A stretch of 64,000 nucleotides of DNA from Streptomyces sp. NK15101 (GTDB lineage Bacteria > Actinomycetota > Actinomycetes > Streptomycetales > Streptomycetaceae): assembly GCF_020400725.1 (NCBI RefSeq), contig NZ_JAINVG010000029.1, positions 1 to 64,000 of the forward strand. The letters are read 5' to 3'. A model generated the notes under the pieces. That model made no database searches, was not told the DNA's origin, and was given only the letters and a program-made list of their open reading frames with translations. A program made the position numbers and the translations under genes. This document shows positions 19,335 through 27,279 of this stretch, piece by piece (positions within the stretch are counted from its first letter, which is position 1; every line of letters starts with the position of its first letter).

Positions 19335-20449
19335 TCGCCGAGCGTAAGGACGCTCACGTCCGGTTCGCCACCGAGCAGCACCGCCGGCACAGCGGGCACA
19401 ACCAGTTCGACGACGTGTCGTTCGTGCACCACGCGCTGGCCGGCATCGACCGCTCCGACGTGTCGCTCGCCACCCGGTTCGGCGGCATCGAGTGGCGGGT
19501 TCCGCTCTACATCAACGCGATGACCGGCGGCAGCCCCAAGACCGGTGTCATCAACCGCGACCTGGCGATCGCCGCCCGCGAGACCGGGGTCGCCATCGCG
19601 TCGGGCTCCATGAGCCCGTACTTCGCCGACGCGTCGACGGCGGACACCTTCAGCGTGCTGCGCGGGGAGAACCCGGACGGATTCGTCCTGGCGAACGTCA
19701 ACGCCAACGCCACGGTCGAGAAGGCACGCCGGGCCGTCGACCTGCTGAAGGCCGACGCCCTGCAGATCCACGTCAACGTGATCCAGGAAACGGTGATGCC
19801 GGAGGGCGACCGGTCGTTCGCCTCGTGGGGCCCCCGGATCGAGGAGATCGCGGCCGGCGTCGACGTCCCGGTGATCGTGAAGGAAGTCGGCTTCGGGCTC
19901 AGCCGCGAGACGCTGCTGCGGCTCCAGGAGATGGGCGTGCGGGTGGCCGACGTCTCCGGGAGCGGCGGCACGGACTTCGCACGCATCGAGAACGACCGGC
20001 GCGACCGACCCGACTACGCGTACCTCAACGGCTGGGGGCAGTCCACCCCCGCCTGCCTGCTCGACGCCCGGGGCGTCGGCATCCCGGTGCTCGCTTCCGG
20101 CGGCGTCCGCCATCCGCTCGACGTGGTGCGCGCACTGGCGCTCGGCGCCTCCGCCGTCGGGGCGTCCGGACTGTTCCTCAAGACCGTGCTCGACGGCGGC
20201 GCTCCGGCACTGATCTCGCTGCTCTCCTCGTGGATCGACCAGGTCGAAGCCCTGATGACCGCGCTGGGCGCGCGCACCCCCGCCGAGCTGACCGGATGCG
20301 ACGTGCTCGTCCACGGCGACCTGCGCGCGTTCTGCGCCGACCGGGGGATCGAGACCGGATGGACGGCCACCCGCTCCCGGTCCCGCACCGGCTCCCACAG
20401 CACCTCTTCCTACCGCACGCATCACGAGACGATCGGAGGCACTCGATGA
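19331..20449 (+). CDS. fni: type 2 isopentenyl-diphosphate delta-isomerase
   Basis: An FMN- and NADPH-dependent IPP/DMAPP isomerase with a TIM-barrel fold, 372 residues. The N-terminal RKDAHVRFATEQ is the family hallmark. Flavin and substrate motifs include INAMTGGS, ASGSM, HVNVIQETVMPEGDR, VKEVGFG and the SGSGGT phosphate loop. An ATGA overlap couples it to the upstream kinase, and its stop overlaps the HMG-CoA reductase start. A Ser/Thr/Arg-rich C-terminal tail of about 25 residues extends beyond the barrel. Confidence 0.95.
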   Translation: MIAERKDAHVRFATEQHRRHSGHNQFDDVSFVHHALAGIDRSDVSLATRFGGIEWRVPLYINAMTGGSPKTGVINRDLAIAARETGVAIASGSMSPYFADASTADTFSVLRGENPDGFVLANVNANATVEKARRAVDLLKADALQIHVNVIQETVMPEGDRSFASWGPRIEEIAAGVDVPVIVKEVGFGLSRETLLRLQEMGVRVADVSGSGGTDFARIENDRRDRPDYAYLNGWGQSTPACLLDARGVGIPVLASGGVRHPLDVVRALALGASAVGASGLFLKTVLDGGAPALISLLSSWIDQVEALMTALGARTPAELTGCDVLVHGDLRAFCADRGIETGWTATRSRSRTGSHSTSSYRTHHETIGGTR

Positions 20450-21507
20450 CCGACGCCACCACGGTTGCCGGCGTTCCCATGAAATGGGTGGGACCCCTGC
20501 GCATATCGGGGAACGTGGCCGAGCTCGAGACGGAGGTGCCGCTCGCCACCTACGAGTCACCGCTGTGGCCCTCCGTCGGCCGGGGCGCGAGGCTCTCCAC
20601 CATGGTCGAGGAGGGCATCGTCACCACTCTCGTCGACGAGCGGATGACGCGCTCGGTGTTCGTCAGGGCCGAGGACGCGCAGACGGCGTACCTGGCCGCC
20701 CTCGAGGTCGACGCGCGCCTCGACGAACTCCGTGAGATCGTCCGCACCTGCGGCCGGTTCGTCGAGCTCATCGGCTTCCACCACGAGATCGCGGCCAACC
20801 TGCTGTTCCTCCGCTTCGAGTTCACCACCGGCGACGCGTCCGGGCACAACATGGCGACGCTGGCCGCCGACGCGCTCCTCACCCACATCCTGAAGTCCAT
20901 ACCCGGAATCACCTACGGGTCGATCTCGGGGAACTACTGCACGGACAAGAAGGCGACCGCGGTCAACGGCATCCTCGGCCGCGGCAAGAAGGTCATCGCC
21001 GAACTTCTGCTGCCCCGCGACATCGTCCGCAAGTCGCTGCGCACCACGGCCGCCGAGATGGCCGACCTGAATGTCGGCAAGAACCTGATCGGCACCCTGC
21101 TCGCCGGCGGAATCCGCTCGGCCAACGCGCACTACGCGAACATGCTGCTCGGCTTCTACCTGGCGACGGGCCAGGACGCGGCGAACATCGTGGAGGGCTC
21201 CCAGGGCGTGACCCTGGCCGAGGACCGGGACGGCGACCTCTACTTCTCCTGCACCCTGCCCAACCTGATCGTGGGAACGGTCGGCAACGGCAAGGGCCTC
21301 GACTTCGTCGAGGAGAACCTGGACCGGCTGGGCTGCCGCGAGGTGCGCGAACCCGGCGACAACGCCCGCCGGCTCGCGGTCATCGCCGCCGCGACGGTGC
21401 TGTGCGGCGAACTCTCCCTGATGGCGGCGCAGACCAATCCCGGCGAGCTGATGCGGGCGCACGTCCAGCTGGAACGCAAGAACGCGACCACCAGGATCGG
21501 AGGCTAG
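20446..21507 (+). CDS. mvaA: HMG-CoA reductase (class I type)
   Basis: An NADPH-dependent reductase of 353 residues making mevalonate, the committed pathway step. It shows the soluble catalytic domain only, as in Streptomyces. Motifs are EGIVTTLVDERMTRS (catalytic Glu), SGNYCTDKKATAVNGI (catalytic Lys), GQDAANIVEGSQG (catalytic Asp) and a C-terminal RAHVQLERKN (catalytic His). ATG 20446 overlaps the isomerase stop. Genes of this kind in Streptomyces mark antibiotic-linked mevalonate clusters (furaquinocin, napyradiomycin, naphterpin types), since housekeeping isoprenoids there use the MEP route. Confidence 0.95.
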   Translation: MTDATTVAGVPMKWVGPLRISGNVAELETEVPLATYESPLWPSVGRGARLSTMVEEGIVTTLVDERMTRSVFVRAEDAQTAYLAALEVDARLDELREIVRTCGRFVELIGFHHEIAANLLFLRFEFTTGDASGHNMATLAADALLTHILKSIPGITYGSISGNYCTDKKATAVNGILGRGKKVIAELLLPRDIVRKSLRTTAAEMADLNVGKNLIGTLLAGGIRSANAHYANMLLGFYLATGQDAANIVEGSQGVTLAEDRDGDLYFSCTLPNLIVGTVGNGKGLDFVEENLDRLGCREVREPGDNARRLAVIAAATVLCGELSLMAAQTNPGELMRAHVQLERKNATTRIGG

Positions 21508-21509
21508 CG

Positions 21510-22685
21510 ATGCCCGGGGATCTCACCGCCGGAATCCACGACCTGTCCCTCGCCACGGCGCACTACGTCCTGACGCACGAGACGCTGGCCGCCCAGAACG
21601 GCTCCAACGTCGGCAAGTACCACCGGGGCATCGGCCAGTACGCGATGAGCGTGCCGGCCGCCGACGAGGACGTCGTGACGATGGCCGCCGACGCGGCCGC
21701 CCCAATCATCGCCCGGCACGGCGCCGACCGGATCCGGACGGTCGTCTTCGCCACGGAGACGTCCGTCGACCAGTCGAAGGCCGCCGGGGTCTACGTCCAC
21801 TCGCTGCTCGGGCTGCCCTCCGCCGCCCGGGTCGTGGAGCTCAAGCAGGCGTGCTACAGCGGCACCGCGGCCCTGCAGTTCGCGGTCGGCCTCGTGCACC
21901 GCGACCCGTCGCAGCAGGTCCTCGTGATCGCCAGCGACGTGTCGCGGTACGAGCTGGGCTCGCCGGGCGAAGCGACCCAGGGCGCGGCCGCGGTGGCGAT
22001 GCTGGTCGGCGCGGACCCCGCGCTGGTGCGGATCGAGGAGCCGTCGGGGGTGTTCACCGCCGACATCATGGACTTCTGGCGGCCGAACTACCTCACCACC
22101 GCCCTGGTCGACGGACGCGAGTCCATCTCCGCGTACCTCCAGGCGGTGGAAGGCGCGTGGAAGGACTACACGGAGCGCGGCGGCCGGGCGGTCGACGAGT
22201 TCAGCGCGTTCTGCTACCACCAGCCGTTCACGAAGATGGCCCACAAGGCGCACCGGCACCTGCTCCAGCACTGCGGGCAGCCCTCCGGCGAGGCGGAGAT
22301 CACCGGCGGCATCGGGCACACCACGGCCTACAACGCCGAGATCGGCAACAGCTACACCGCGTCGATGTACGTCGGTCTCGCCGCGCTGCTGGACCGGGCC
22401 GACGACCTGGGCGACCGGGCCATCGGCTTCCTCAGCTACGGGTCCGGCAGCGTCGCCGAGTTCTTCTCCGGCACCGTCGTCCCGGGATACCGCGCGCACC
22501 TGCGCTCCGACGCGCACCGCGCGGCGATCGGCCGGCGCCAGGAGATCGACTACGCCACGTACCGCGAGCTGCACGAGCGGTCCTTCCCGGTCGACGGTGG
22601 AGACCACCCCACGCCGGAGGAGACCACCGGCCCGTACCGCCTGGTCGGGCTCTCCGGCCACAAGCGCATCTACGCGTCGCGATGA
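21510..22685 (+). CDS. mvaS: HMG-CoA synthase
   Basis: A thiolase-fold enzyme of 391 residues condensing acetyl-CoA with acetoacetyl-CoA. The acyl-accepting Cys115 lies in ELKQACYSGTAALQ. Other matches are IASDVSRYELGSPGEATQGAAAVAMLV, DFWRPNYLTTALVDG and the YGSGSVAEFF C-terminal block. It starts 3 bp after the reductase stop, with AGGAGG-like sequence (ggaggc) upstream. With it the operon encodes the complete route from acetyl-CoA/acetoacetyl-CoA to GGPP, except acetoacetyl-CoA synthesis. Confidence 0.95.
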   Translation: MPGDLTAGIHDLSLATAHYVLTHETLAAQNGSNVGKYHRGIGQYAMSVPAADEDVVTMAADAAAPIIARHGADRIRTVVFATETSVDQSKAAGVYVHSLLGLPSAARVVELKQACYSGTAALQFAVGLVHRDPSQQVLVIASDVSRYELGSPGEATQGAAAVAMLVGADPALVRIEEPSGVFTADIMDFWRPNYLTTALVDGRESISAYLQAVEGAWKDYTERGGRAVDEFSAFCYHQPFTKMAHKAHRHLLQHCGQPSGEAEITGGIGHTTAYNAEIGNSYTASMYVGLAALLDRADDLGDRAIGFLSYGSGSVAEFFSGTVVPGYRAHLRSDAHRAAIGRRQEIDYATYRELHERSFPVDGGDHPTPEETTGPYRLVGLSGHKRIYASR

Positions 22686-22694
22686 GGAGCGTTC

Positions 22695-23582
22695 ATGTCC
22701 GGGAACCCTGAGACGGCGGAGATCTACTCGGCCGTCACGGAAACAGCCAGACTGATGGGGATCACCCCCGCGCACGACAAGGTCGAGGCGATCCTGTCCA
22801 CGTACGGGGAGGCGTTCACGCACGCCATGCCCCTGGCCTTCAGGTCGGCGACCGACGCACAGCACGCGGGTGACGTCGACTGCCGATTCGTCACCCACCC
22901 GAAGGGCCAGAACCCCTATCCGCTGGCCCTGTCGAAGGGACTCACCCCGAAGACGAGCCACCCCGTCGGCACATTGCTCTCGGACATCGAGGAGCGATTC
23001 CCGATCGACGGCTACGGCATCGACTTCGGAGTGGTGAGCGGCTTCACGAAGGTCTACGCGGGCTTCAGGCCGGAGGACCTCCAGAAGCTGACGAAGCTCG
23101 TCGAGATCCCGACGATGCCGCGCGGTCTCGCCGACAACGTCGATTTCTTCGCCCGCCACGGACTGGACGACAAAATCGCCTTCGTCGCGATCGACTACCT
23201 GCACAGAACGGTGAACGTGTACTTCAACGACGTGCCTCCGGCGTGTTTCGAGGCCGAGGGCATCCGGCTGATGCTCCGTGAGCTCGGACTGCCGGAGCCG
23301 AGCGAGCGGATGCTCGAACTCGGCAAGCAGGCGTTCGGTCTTTACACCACCCTGAGCTGGGACTCTCCGGGGATCGAGCGGTTCTGCTTCGGCGTCACGA
23401 CCACGGACCTGTCGAACCTTTCCGTGCCCATCGAGCCGCAACTCGAGAAATTCGCGCAGAGCGTTCCCTACGGGGGCGCCGGCCGCAAGTTCGTCTACGG
23501 CGTCGCTGCGACAGCCGCCGGGGAGTACTACAAGCTCGAGACCCACTACAAGTGGGCTCCCGGGACCGTGGCCTTTATCTGA
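22695..23582 (+). CDS. ABBA-fold aromatic prenyltransferase (NphB/CloQ family)
   Basis: A soluble aromatic prenyltransferase of 295 residues that transfers a prenyl group to an electron-rich aromatic ring. It aligns along its whole length with NphB. Shared blocks include KVEAILSTYGEAF, the HPVGTLLSDIEERFPIDGYGIDFG region, FARHGLDDKIAFVAIDY, VNVYFNDV and RFCFGV. Near the C-terminus KFVYGVAATAAGEYYKLETHY matches the NphB YYKLGAYY region. NphB-type enzymes need no DDxxD motif, and none is present. GAGGAG precedes ATG 22695. The acceptor is most likely an amino-hydroxybenzoate made by the right half of the cluster (inference); the donor is the product of the operon's prenyl synthase. Confidence 0.93.
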   Translation: MSGNPETAEIYSAVTETARLMGITPAHDKVEAILSTYGEAFTHAMPLAFRSATDAQHAGDVDCRFVTHPKGQNPYPLALSKGLTPKTSHPVGTLLSDIEERFPIDGYGIDFGVVSGFTKVYAGFRPEDLQKLTKLVEIPTMPRGLADNVDFFARHGLDDKIAFVAIDYLHRTVNVYFNDVPPACFEAEGIRLMLRELGLPEPSERMLELGKQAFGLYTTLSWDSPGIERFCFGVTTTDLSNLSVPIEPQLEKFAQSVPYGGAGRKFVYGVAATAAGEYYKLETHYKWAPGTVAFI

Positions 23583-23722
23583 GTCGACGCCGGCCCGGGT
23601 CCTCGTCCTGTCGTCGAGCCAGGCAAGGAATCCGCGGCCGGCTTGCCATGCCCTGAAACGGACGGAATTCGGGCTCCGGGGCGGCGAAAGCACGACCACC
23701 AGGCATTCAGACAGGAGTGTCC

Positions 23723-25372
23723 ATGAAACCAGTTCACGAATCGCACAGGGCCCTCGTCCCGTGGCCCATGGGAGTCGAGCCGGAACACGTGCGCGAGGCC
23801 ACCTCCCGATTGGTCACGCACGTCAGCAGACAGATCGACGACAGCGGCGCGATCATCGGGGAGTGCCGCAGCCGGGTGCTGGAGTCCGCGCTCGCGCTGA
23901 CGCTGATGACGCGCACCGGAGCGGCCTCGCCCGCCAGGGACCGCGTGCTCGCCTACCTCCAGGGGCACCTCGACGCCTCCCAGGAGTTCGACCGGGTCCT
24001 CGCCACGCTGGCGGTCGGACGGGCCACCGGCAGGGCGTCCGCCGGCGACGCCGACATCGTCGGCAAACTGACCGACGCGCTGCTCGGCGCCGCACCGTCG
24101 TTCATCTCCGCCCGCCGCCGCCGGATGCTGTACGCCGTGCTGTCGCTGCTCGGCTGCCCGGTGCCGTCCGACGCCGCCCCCGCGGCCGACGAGGACGCCC
24201 CCACGGATCCCGCGCACTCCTGGGCGGCCGTCCAGCAGGCCGCGGTCACGCTGGTCCTCGCCACCGCCACGGGCGTCAGCAACGGAGCCACGGCCGCCGC
24301 GCTGCGGACGCTGACCGCCATACGCCCGGCGACGACGGTGTGGGAGGGGTACGTGCTGCTGCACCTGCTGTCGCTGCACGCGCTCGCCGGCGTCCCCGGA
24401 CAGGAGGAGACCGTGCGCAGCGGCCTGGAGACGCTGCTGCGCCACCAGCGCGACGACGGCGGCTTCCCGTTCGTGGTGAACCTGCAGCACTGGTGCACCT
24501 CGACCGCCGGAATCGCGCTCGCCGCGGCCGGTGCCCACCCGGCCGTGCTGCGGTCGATGGCGGAGACGCTCGCCGCCCACGAGACCGACGAGGAGCAGGG
24601 CTCCCTGTGCCGGTCGCTCTCCCGCGGCGCGCCCCTCGCGGGCGGCTGGTCCATCGGCCCCCACGTGGCGCAGAACGACGTCGACTGCACCTCGTGCATC
24701 CTGGAGTTCCTCCAGACCGTCGACCCCGTCGGCCACGGCGGCACCGTGCGCCGCGGCGTGGAGGGCCTGCTGGCCGTCCAGGGCGACGACGGCGGCTTCC
24801 CCACGTACGTGGCCGGCGCCGCCTCCGAGCCGTGCATGACGGCCGCGGCCGTCAACGCGCTCGCCGCGCACCCCTTCACCGCGCCCGCCCGGGAGCGCGC
24901 CCTGGCGTTCCTCGCCGACAGCCAGCTGCACGACGGCGGATTCGAGCCGGGGTGGAGCCGCAGCCGTCTGCACGCGATGTTCCGTGCGCGTCTCGCCGCC
25001 TGCGCCGCGGCCCCGGACGACCACCGCACGGCCCGCATGGCCGAGCGGATCGAGCGCTCGGTGCGCGAGACGCAGAACGCCGACGGAGGCTGGGGCATGC
25101 AGCCCGGCGACGCCAGCGACGACATCAGCACCGCCTACGGGCTGATCACGCTGTGCTACGGGGCGGACTCCCGGCCCGTCGGGCGCGCCCTCTCCTGGCT
25201 GCTCGCCCACCAGAACGCGGACGGCGGGTACGACGGCGTGCCCGACATGGTCGGCCCCCGCCCGTTCCCGTACCGCATCCCCGTCCTGACCGACGCCCCC
25301 GTGCTCCTGGCCCTCGGCCACGTGCGCCACCGGGTGCAGGGCACGGCGGCGCTGCTCCGGGACGTGGCGTAG
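23723..25372 (+). CDS. class II terpene cyclase (squalene-hopene/CPP-synthase-like beta-gamma protein) with DVDC motif
   Basis: A protonation-dependent cyclase of 549 residues with repeated QW-type segments (RDDGGFPF, GDDGGFPTY, LHDGGFEPGW, QNADGGWGM, QNADGGYDG). It fits two-domain bacterial diterpene or meroterpenoid cyclases. The general-acid motif position reads D319-V-D321-C322-T, so the usual DxDD is DVDC; the middle Asp, the proton donor in the family, is kept. No class I DDxxD partner gene exists in the cluster. ATG 23723 follows ACAGGAG at 5 bp spacing. A 140-bp gap after the prenyltransferase separates it from the overlapping genes. Likely role: cyclising the prenyl chain of a prenylated aromatic, or GGPP itself. 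Confidence 0.85.
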   Translation: MKPVHESHRALVPWPMGVEPEHVREATSRLVTHVSRQIDDSGAIIGECRSRVLESALALTLMTRTGAASPARDRVLAYLQGHLDASQEFDRVLATLAVGRATGRASAGDADIVGKLTDALLGAAPSFISARRRRMLYAVLSLLGCPVPSDAAPAADEDAPTDPAHSWAAVQQAAVTLVLATATGVSNGATAAALRTLTAIRPATTVWEGYVLLHLLSLHALAGVPGQEETVRSGLETLLRHQRDDGGFPFVVNLQHWCTSTAGIALAAAGAHPAVLRSMAETLAAHETDEEQGSLCRSLSRGAPLAGGWSIGPHVAQNDVDCTSCILEFLQTVDPVGHGGTVRRGVEGLLAVQGDDGGFPTYVAGAASEPCMTAAAVNALAAHPFTAPARERALAFLADSQLHDGGFEPGWSRSRLHAMFRARLAACAAAPDDHRTARMAERIERSVRETQNADGGWGMQPGDASDDISTAYGLITLCYGADSRPVGRALSWLLAHQNADGGYDGVPDMVGPRPFPYRIPVLTDAPVLLALGHVRHRVQGTAALLRDVA

Positions 25373-25400
25373 CGGCGGGCACGACCCGTCCACCGGCCGG

Positions 25401-25448
25401 AAAGCCGACTGCCGGCGAAGCCGAAGGGCTTCGCCGGCAGTCGGCTTT
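25401..25448. terminator. perfect 22-bp-stem bidirectional terminator
   Basis: Positions 25401-25422 pair exactly with 25427-25448 around a gaag tetraloop. The arms extend further with a few mismatches. It lies between the convergent cyclase and haloperoxidase genes. Confidence 0.9.
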
Positions 25449-25463
25449 CGCCGGTCGGGCGGA

Positions 25464-26978
25464 TCAGCCGCCGTTCACCTTGTTCTGGACGAACTCGTAG
25501 GCTCGGGCGGCGATTTGCGGTGCGTACTGGGACGGGGCCTCGATGGCGGAGCGGAAGTTCTCGCCGCCCCAGAGACGGCTCTCACCGCATTCCGCGGCGA
25601 ACTCGCTCCAGCTGTTCCAGTGCAGCGTCACGTCCTGGGCGGGGGTGACGCCCGGCTCGATGAGGGAGGAGCCCTTGGCGGCGCGGTAGTTGATGTCGGC
25701 CTTGTCGGTGCCGGTGAAGAGCGGTGTCAGTTCGGCGTAGGCGAGGCACTCCGCGGCTTCCGCGGAAGGGTACTCGGGGTGGTCGGGTGCCTTGATGGGG
25801 TGGTTGACCGGCCATGCGTCCAGGTAGGCCCGCCACTCGCCTCCCGTGATGTCGTCGACGGTGCCCGCTCCGGGTCCGCCCCACGCCGTCACCTTCTCCT
25901 TCCCGTACAGGTGGTGGATCGCGCTGAACGGGCGCACCGAGTCGTACTTGCGCTTGAAGTGCCAGGTGGCGATGGAGAGGTCGAAGAACGCGATGTCACG
26001 GATGGTGGTGAAGCGAACCGTGCCGTCGAGGTCGAGGTTGCCCCCGACGATGACCGGCACGGCGCCGACGGGGCCGAAGGTCTCCACGTTGTTGTTGAAG
26101 AGCTCGGCGGCCACCTTCTTGCGGTCGTCCAGGTCCGCCGATGCCTTCAGCACCTGGTCCGCCTGGTTCTTGTAGGCCGTGTAGTTGCGGTAGTAGTTGC
26201 TCTCCCGCGGCGGCGCGACCTTGAACTGGGTGGGACTGTCGTACGTGAACGGCTTCACCCGGCCGAATTGCGGGGTCGCGAAATTCTGGGCGGTGAAGAC
26301 GCCGCCCTTGTCGAACGTGTTCGGCTGCCAGCGGGACGGGTCGCGGAGCTTCTGCGGGCTGTTGACCGGCCGGTACCCGGTGTAGTCGGCGTACGGCTGC
26401 CGGTTGTACTTACGGCCGCCTGCCGTTCCCTCCCGGTTGGTGCCGTCGTCCTTCCTCGCCGCGAAGGCGTTCTTGGCGGCAAGAATGCCGATGCCGCTCG
26501 GCGTGGTGGGGTCCTCCGCCGTGTTGTCGGGATCGAGACCCGCCGCGTACATCATCTCGCGCCACCGGGAAGCGTATTCCGGGTAGAGCGCGTTCAGCGA
26601 TGTGAAGGCGGAGTAGATGACGGCGATGTTCTTGTTCCGCGTCGTGTGTTCCGCTGCCGGCCGGCGGCCGAGATCCGAGAACACGCCCACCGCCGTCGGG
26701 TGGTAGGGAGCTATCGCGTCGAACCACGGCACCTCGAGCAGGACGGTTTCGTCCCTGTTCACGGGACTGCTGCCCGTGTTGGTCATACGTGACACCGTGT
26801 TGAACTTCGGATAGACGACCTGGGTCACGGCATTTCCGTGATCGAGGTCGAAGACCGCCGCCGTCTGCTCCGGGGAGGCCGCCACGGCACTGGTCAGTGA
26901 TCCTGTCAGGGCTGCCGCGGTGGCGATGGCCACCGTATACCTGAGACGCCTGCTGAGCGGCCGCCTTGAATTCGTCAC
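25464..26978 (-). CDS. secreted vanadium-haloperoxidase homologue lacking both active-site histidines
   Basis: A 504-residue exported protein of the vanadium-dependent haloperoxidase/PAP2 superfamily. It has a twin-Arg-containing signal peptide (SRRLRYTVAIATAAAL). The vanadate-site lysine and arginines are kept: K342, R349 (VRPFSAI) and R468. The SGH triad reads S405-A-E407, replacing the catalytic His, and the apical His that binds vanadium is N474 (WGGENF, exactly six residues after R468). It is therefore unlikely to be an ordinary haloperoxidase. Known homologues such as NapH3 perform non-halogenating chemistry. GTG 26978 has AAGGAAG upstream. Its promoter region carries the cluster-wide box, tying it to the pathway. 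Confidence 0.85.
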   Translation of the reverse strand: MTNSRRPLSRRLRYTVAIATAAALTGSLTSAVAASPEQTAAVFDLDHGNAVTQVVYPKFNTVSRMTNTGSSPVNRDETVLLEVPWFDAIAPYHPTAVGVFSDLGRRPAAEHTTRNKNIAVIYSAFTSLNALYPEYASRWREMMYAAGLDPDNTAEDPTTPSGIGILAAKNAFAARKDDGTNREGTAGGRKYNRQPYADYTGYRPVNSPQKLRDPSRWQPNTFDKGGVFTAQNFATPQFGRVKPFTYDSPTQFKVAPPRESNYYRNYTAYKNQADQVLKASADLDDRKKVAAELFNNNVETFGPVGAVPVIVGGNLDLDGTVRFTTIRDIAFFDLSIATWHFKRKYDSVRPFSAIHHLYGKEKVTAWGGPGAGTVDDITGGEWRAYLDAWPVNHPIKAPDHPEYPSAEAAECLAYAELTPLFTGTDKADINYRAAKGSSLIEPGVTPAQDVTLHWNSWSEFAAECGESRLWGGENFRSAIEAPSQYAPQIAARAYEFVQNKVNGG

Positions 26979-27089
26979 CGAAATCTTCCTTTCAGTCGAC
27001 TGTCGAGCCGTCAGAGTTCGCCGGCGGAAAGCGTGAGGCTCTGTTCGAGCGCAGGGGTGACCGCACGGTAATATGATCTCTGTCGCACT

Positions 27090-27147
27090 GAAAGTAGTTG
27101 GTTCGCCGGTGGGCGGCCACTGCTCATACGGGTAGCCGACACTACTC
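27090..27147 (-). promoter_or_regulatory. cluster box and promoter region of the haloperoxidase-like gene
   Basis: ACTGCTCATACGGGTAGC at 27119-27136 is a near copy of the boxes at 14756 and 40316. Read on the minus strand, TACTTT follows 40 bp from the box start, close to the 41-bp offset at the other promoters. An extra half-site ACTACTC lies at 27141-27147 and a GTAGT half-site at 27094-27098. The implied leader is about 100 nt. Confidence 0.6.
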
Positions 27148-27188
27148 GCCCTGGGGCTGGAGCGGGTGTTGCCCGCCGTGAGGTCCGC

Positions 27189-27241
27189 CGACGACAATGT
27201 GCCCTGGAAAGCTTCTCGCTTTCCAGGGCACATTGTCGTCG
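27189..27241 (-). terminator. perfect 24-bp-stem terminator of the histidine kinase gene
   Basis: Positions 27189-27212 pair exactly with 27218-27241 around a 5-nt loop (ttctc). It lies 38 bp after the kinase stop. It also insulates the haloperoxidase promoter from readthrough. Confidence 0.85.
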
Positions 27242-27279
27242 TCAGGTGAATTGTCTCGATCCGCCGCGGGGCGCCGTGT

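Noticed and set aside
24677..25372. A class I diterpene synthase domain in the cyclase gene
   Set aside because: No DDxxD or NSE/DTE motif; only QW-type repeats and the class II motif are seen.
25464..26978. A functional napyradiomycin-type chloroperoxidase
   Set aside because: Both histidines needed for vanadate binding and catalysis are replaced (E407, N474).
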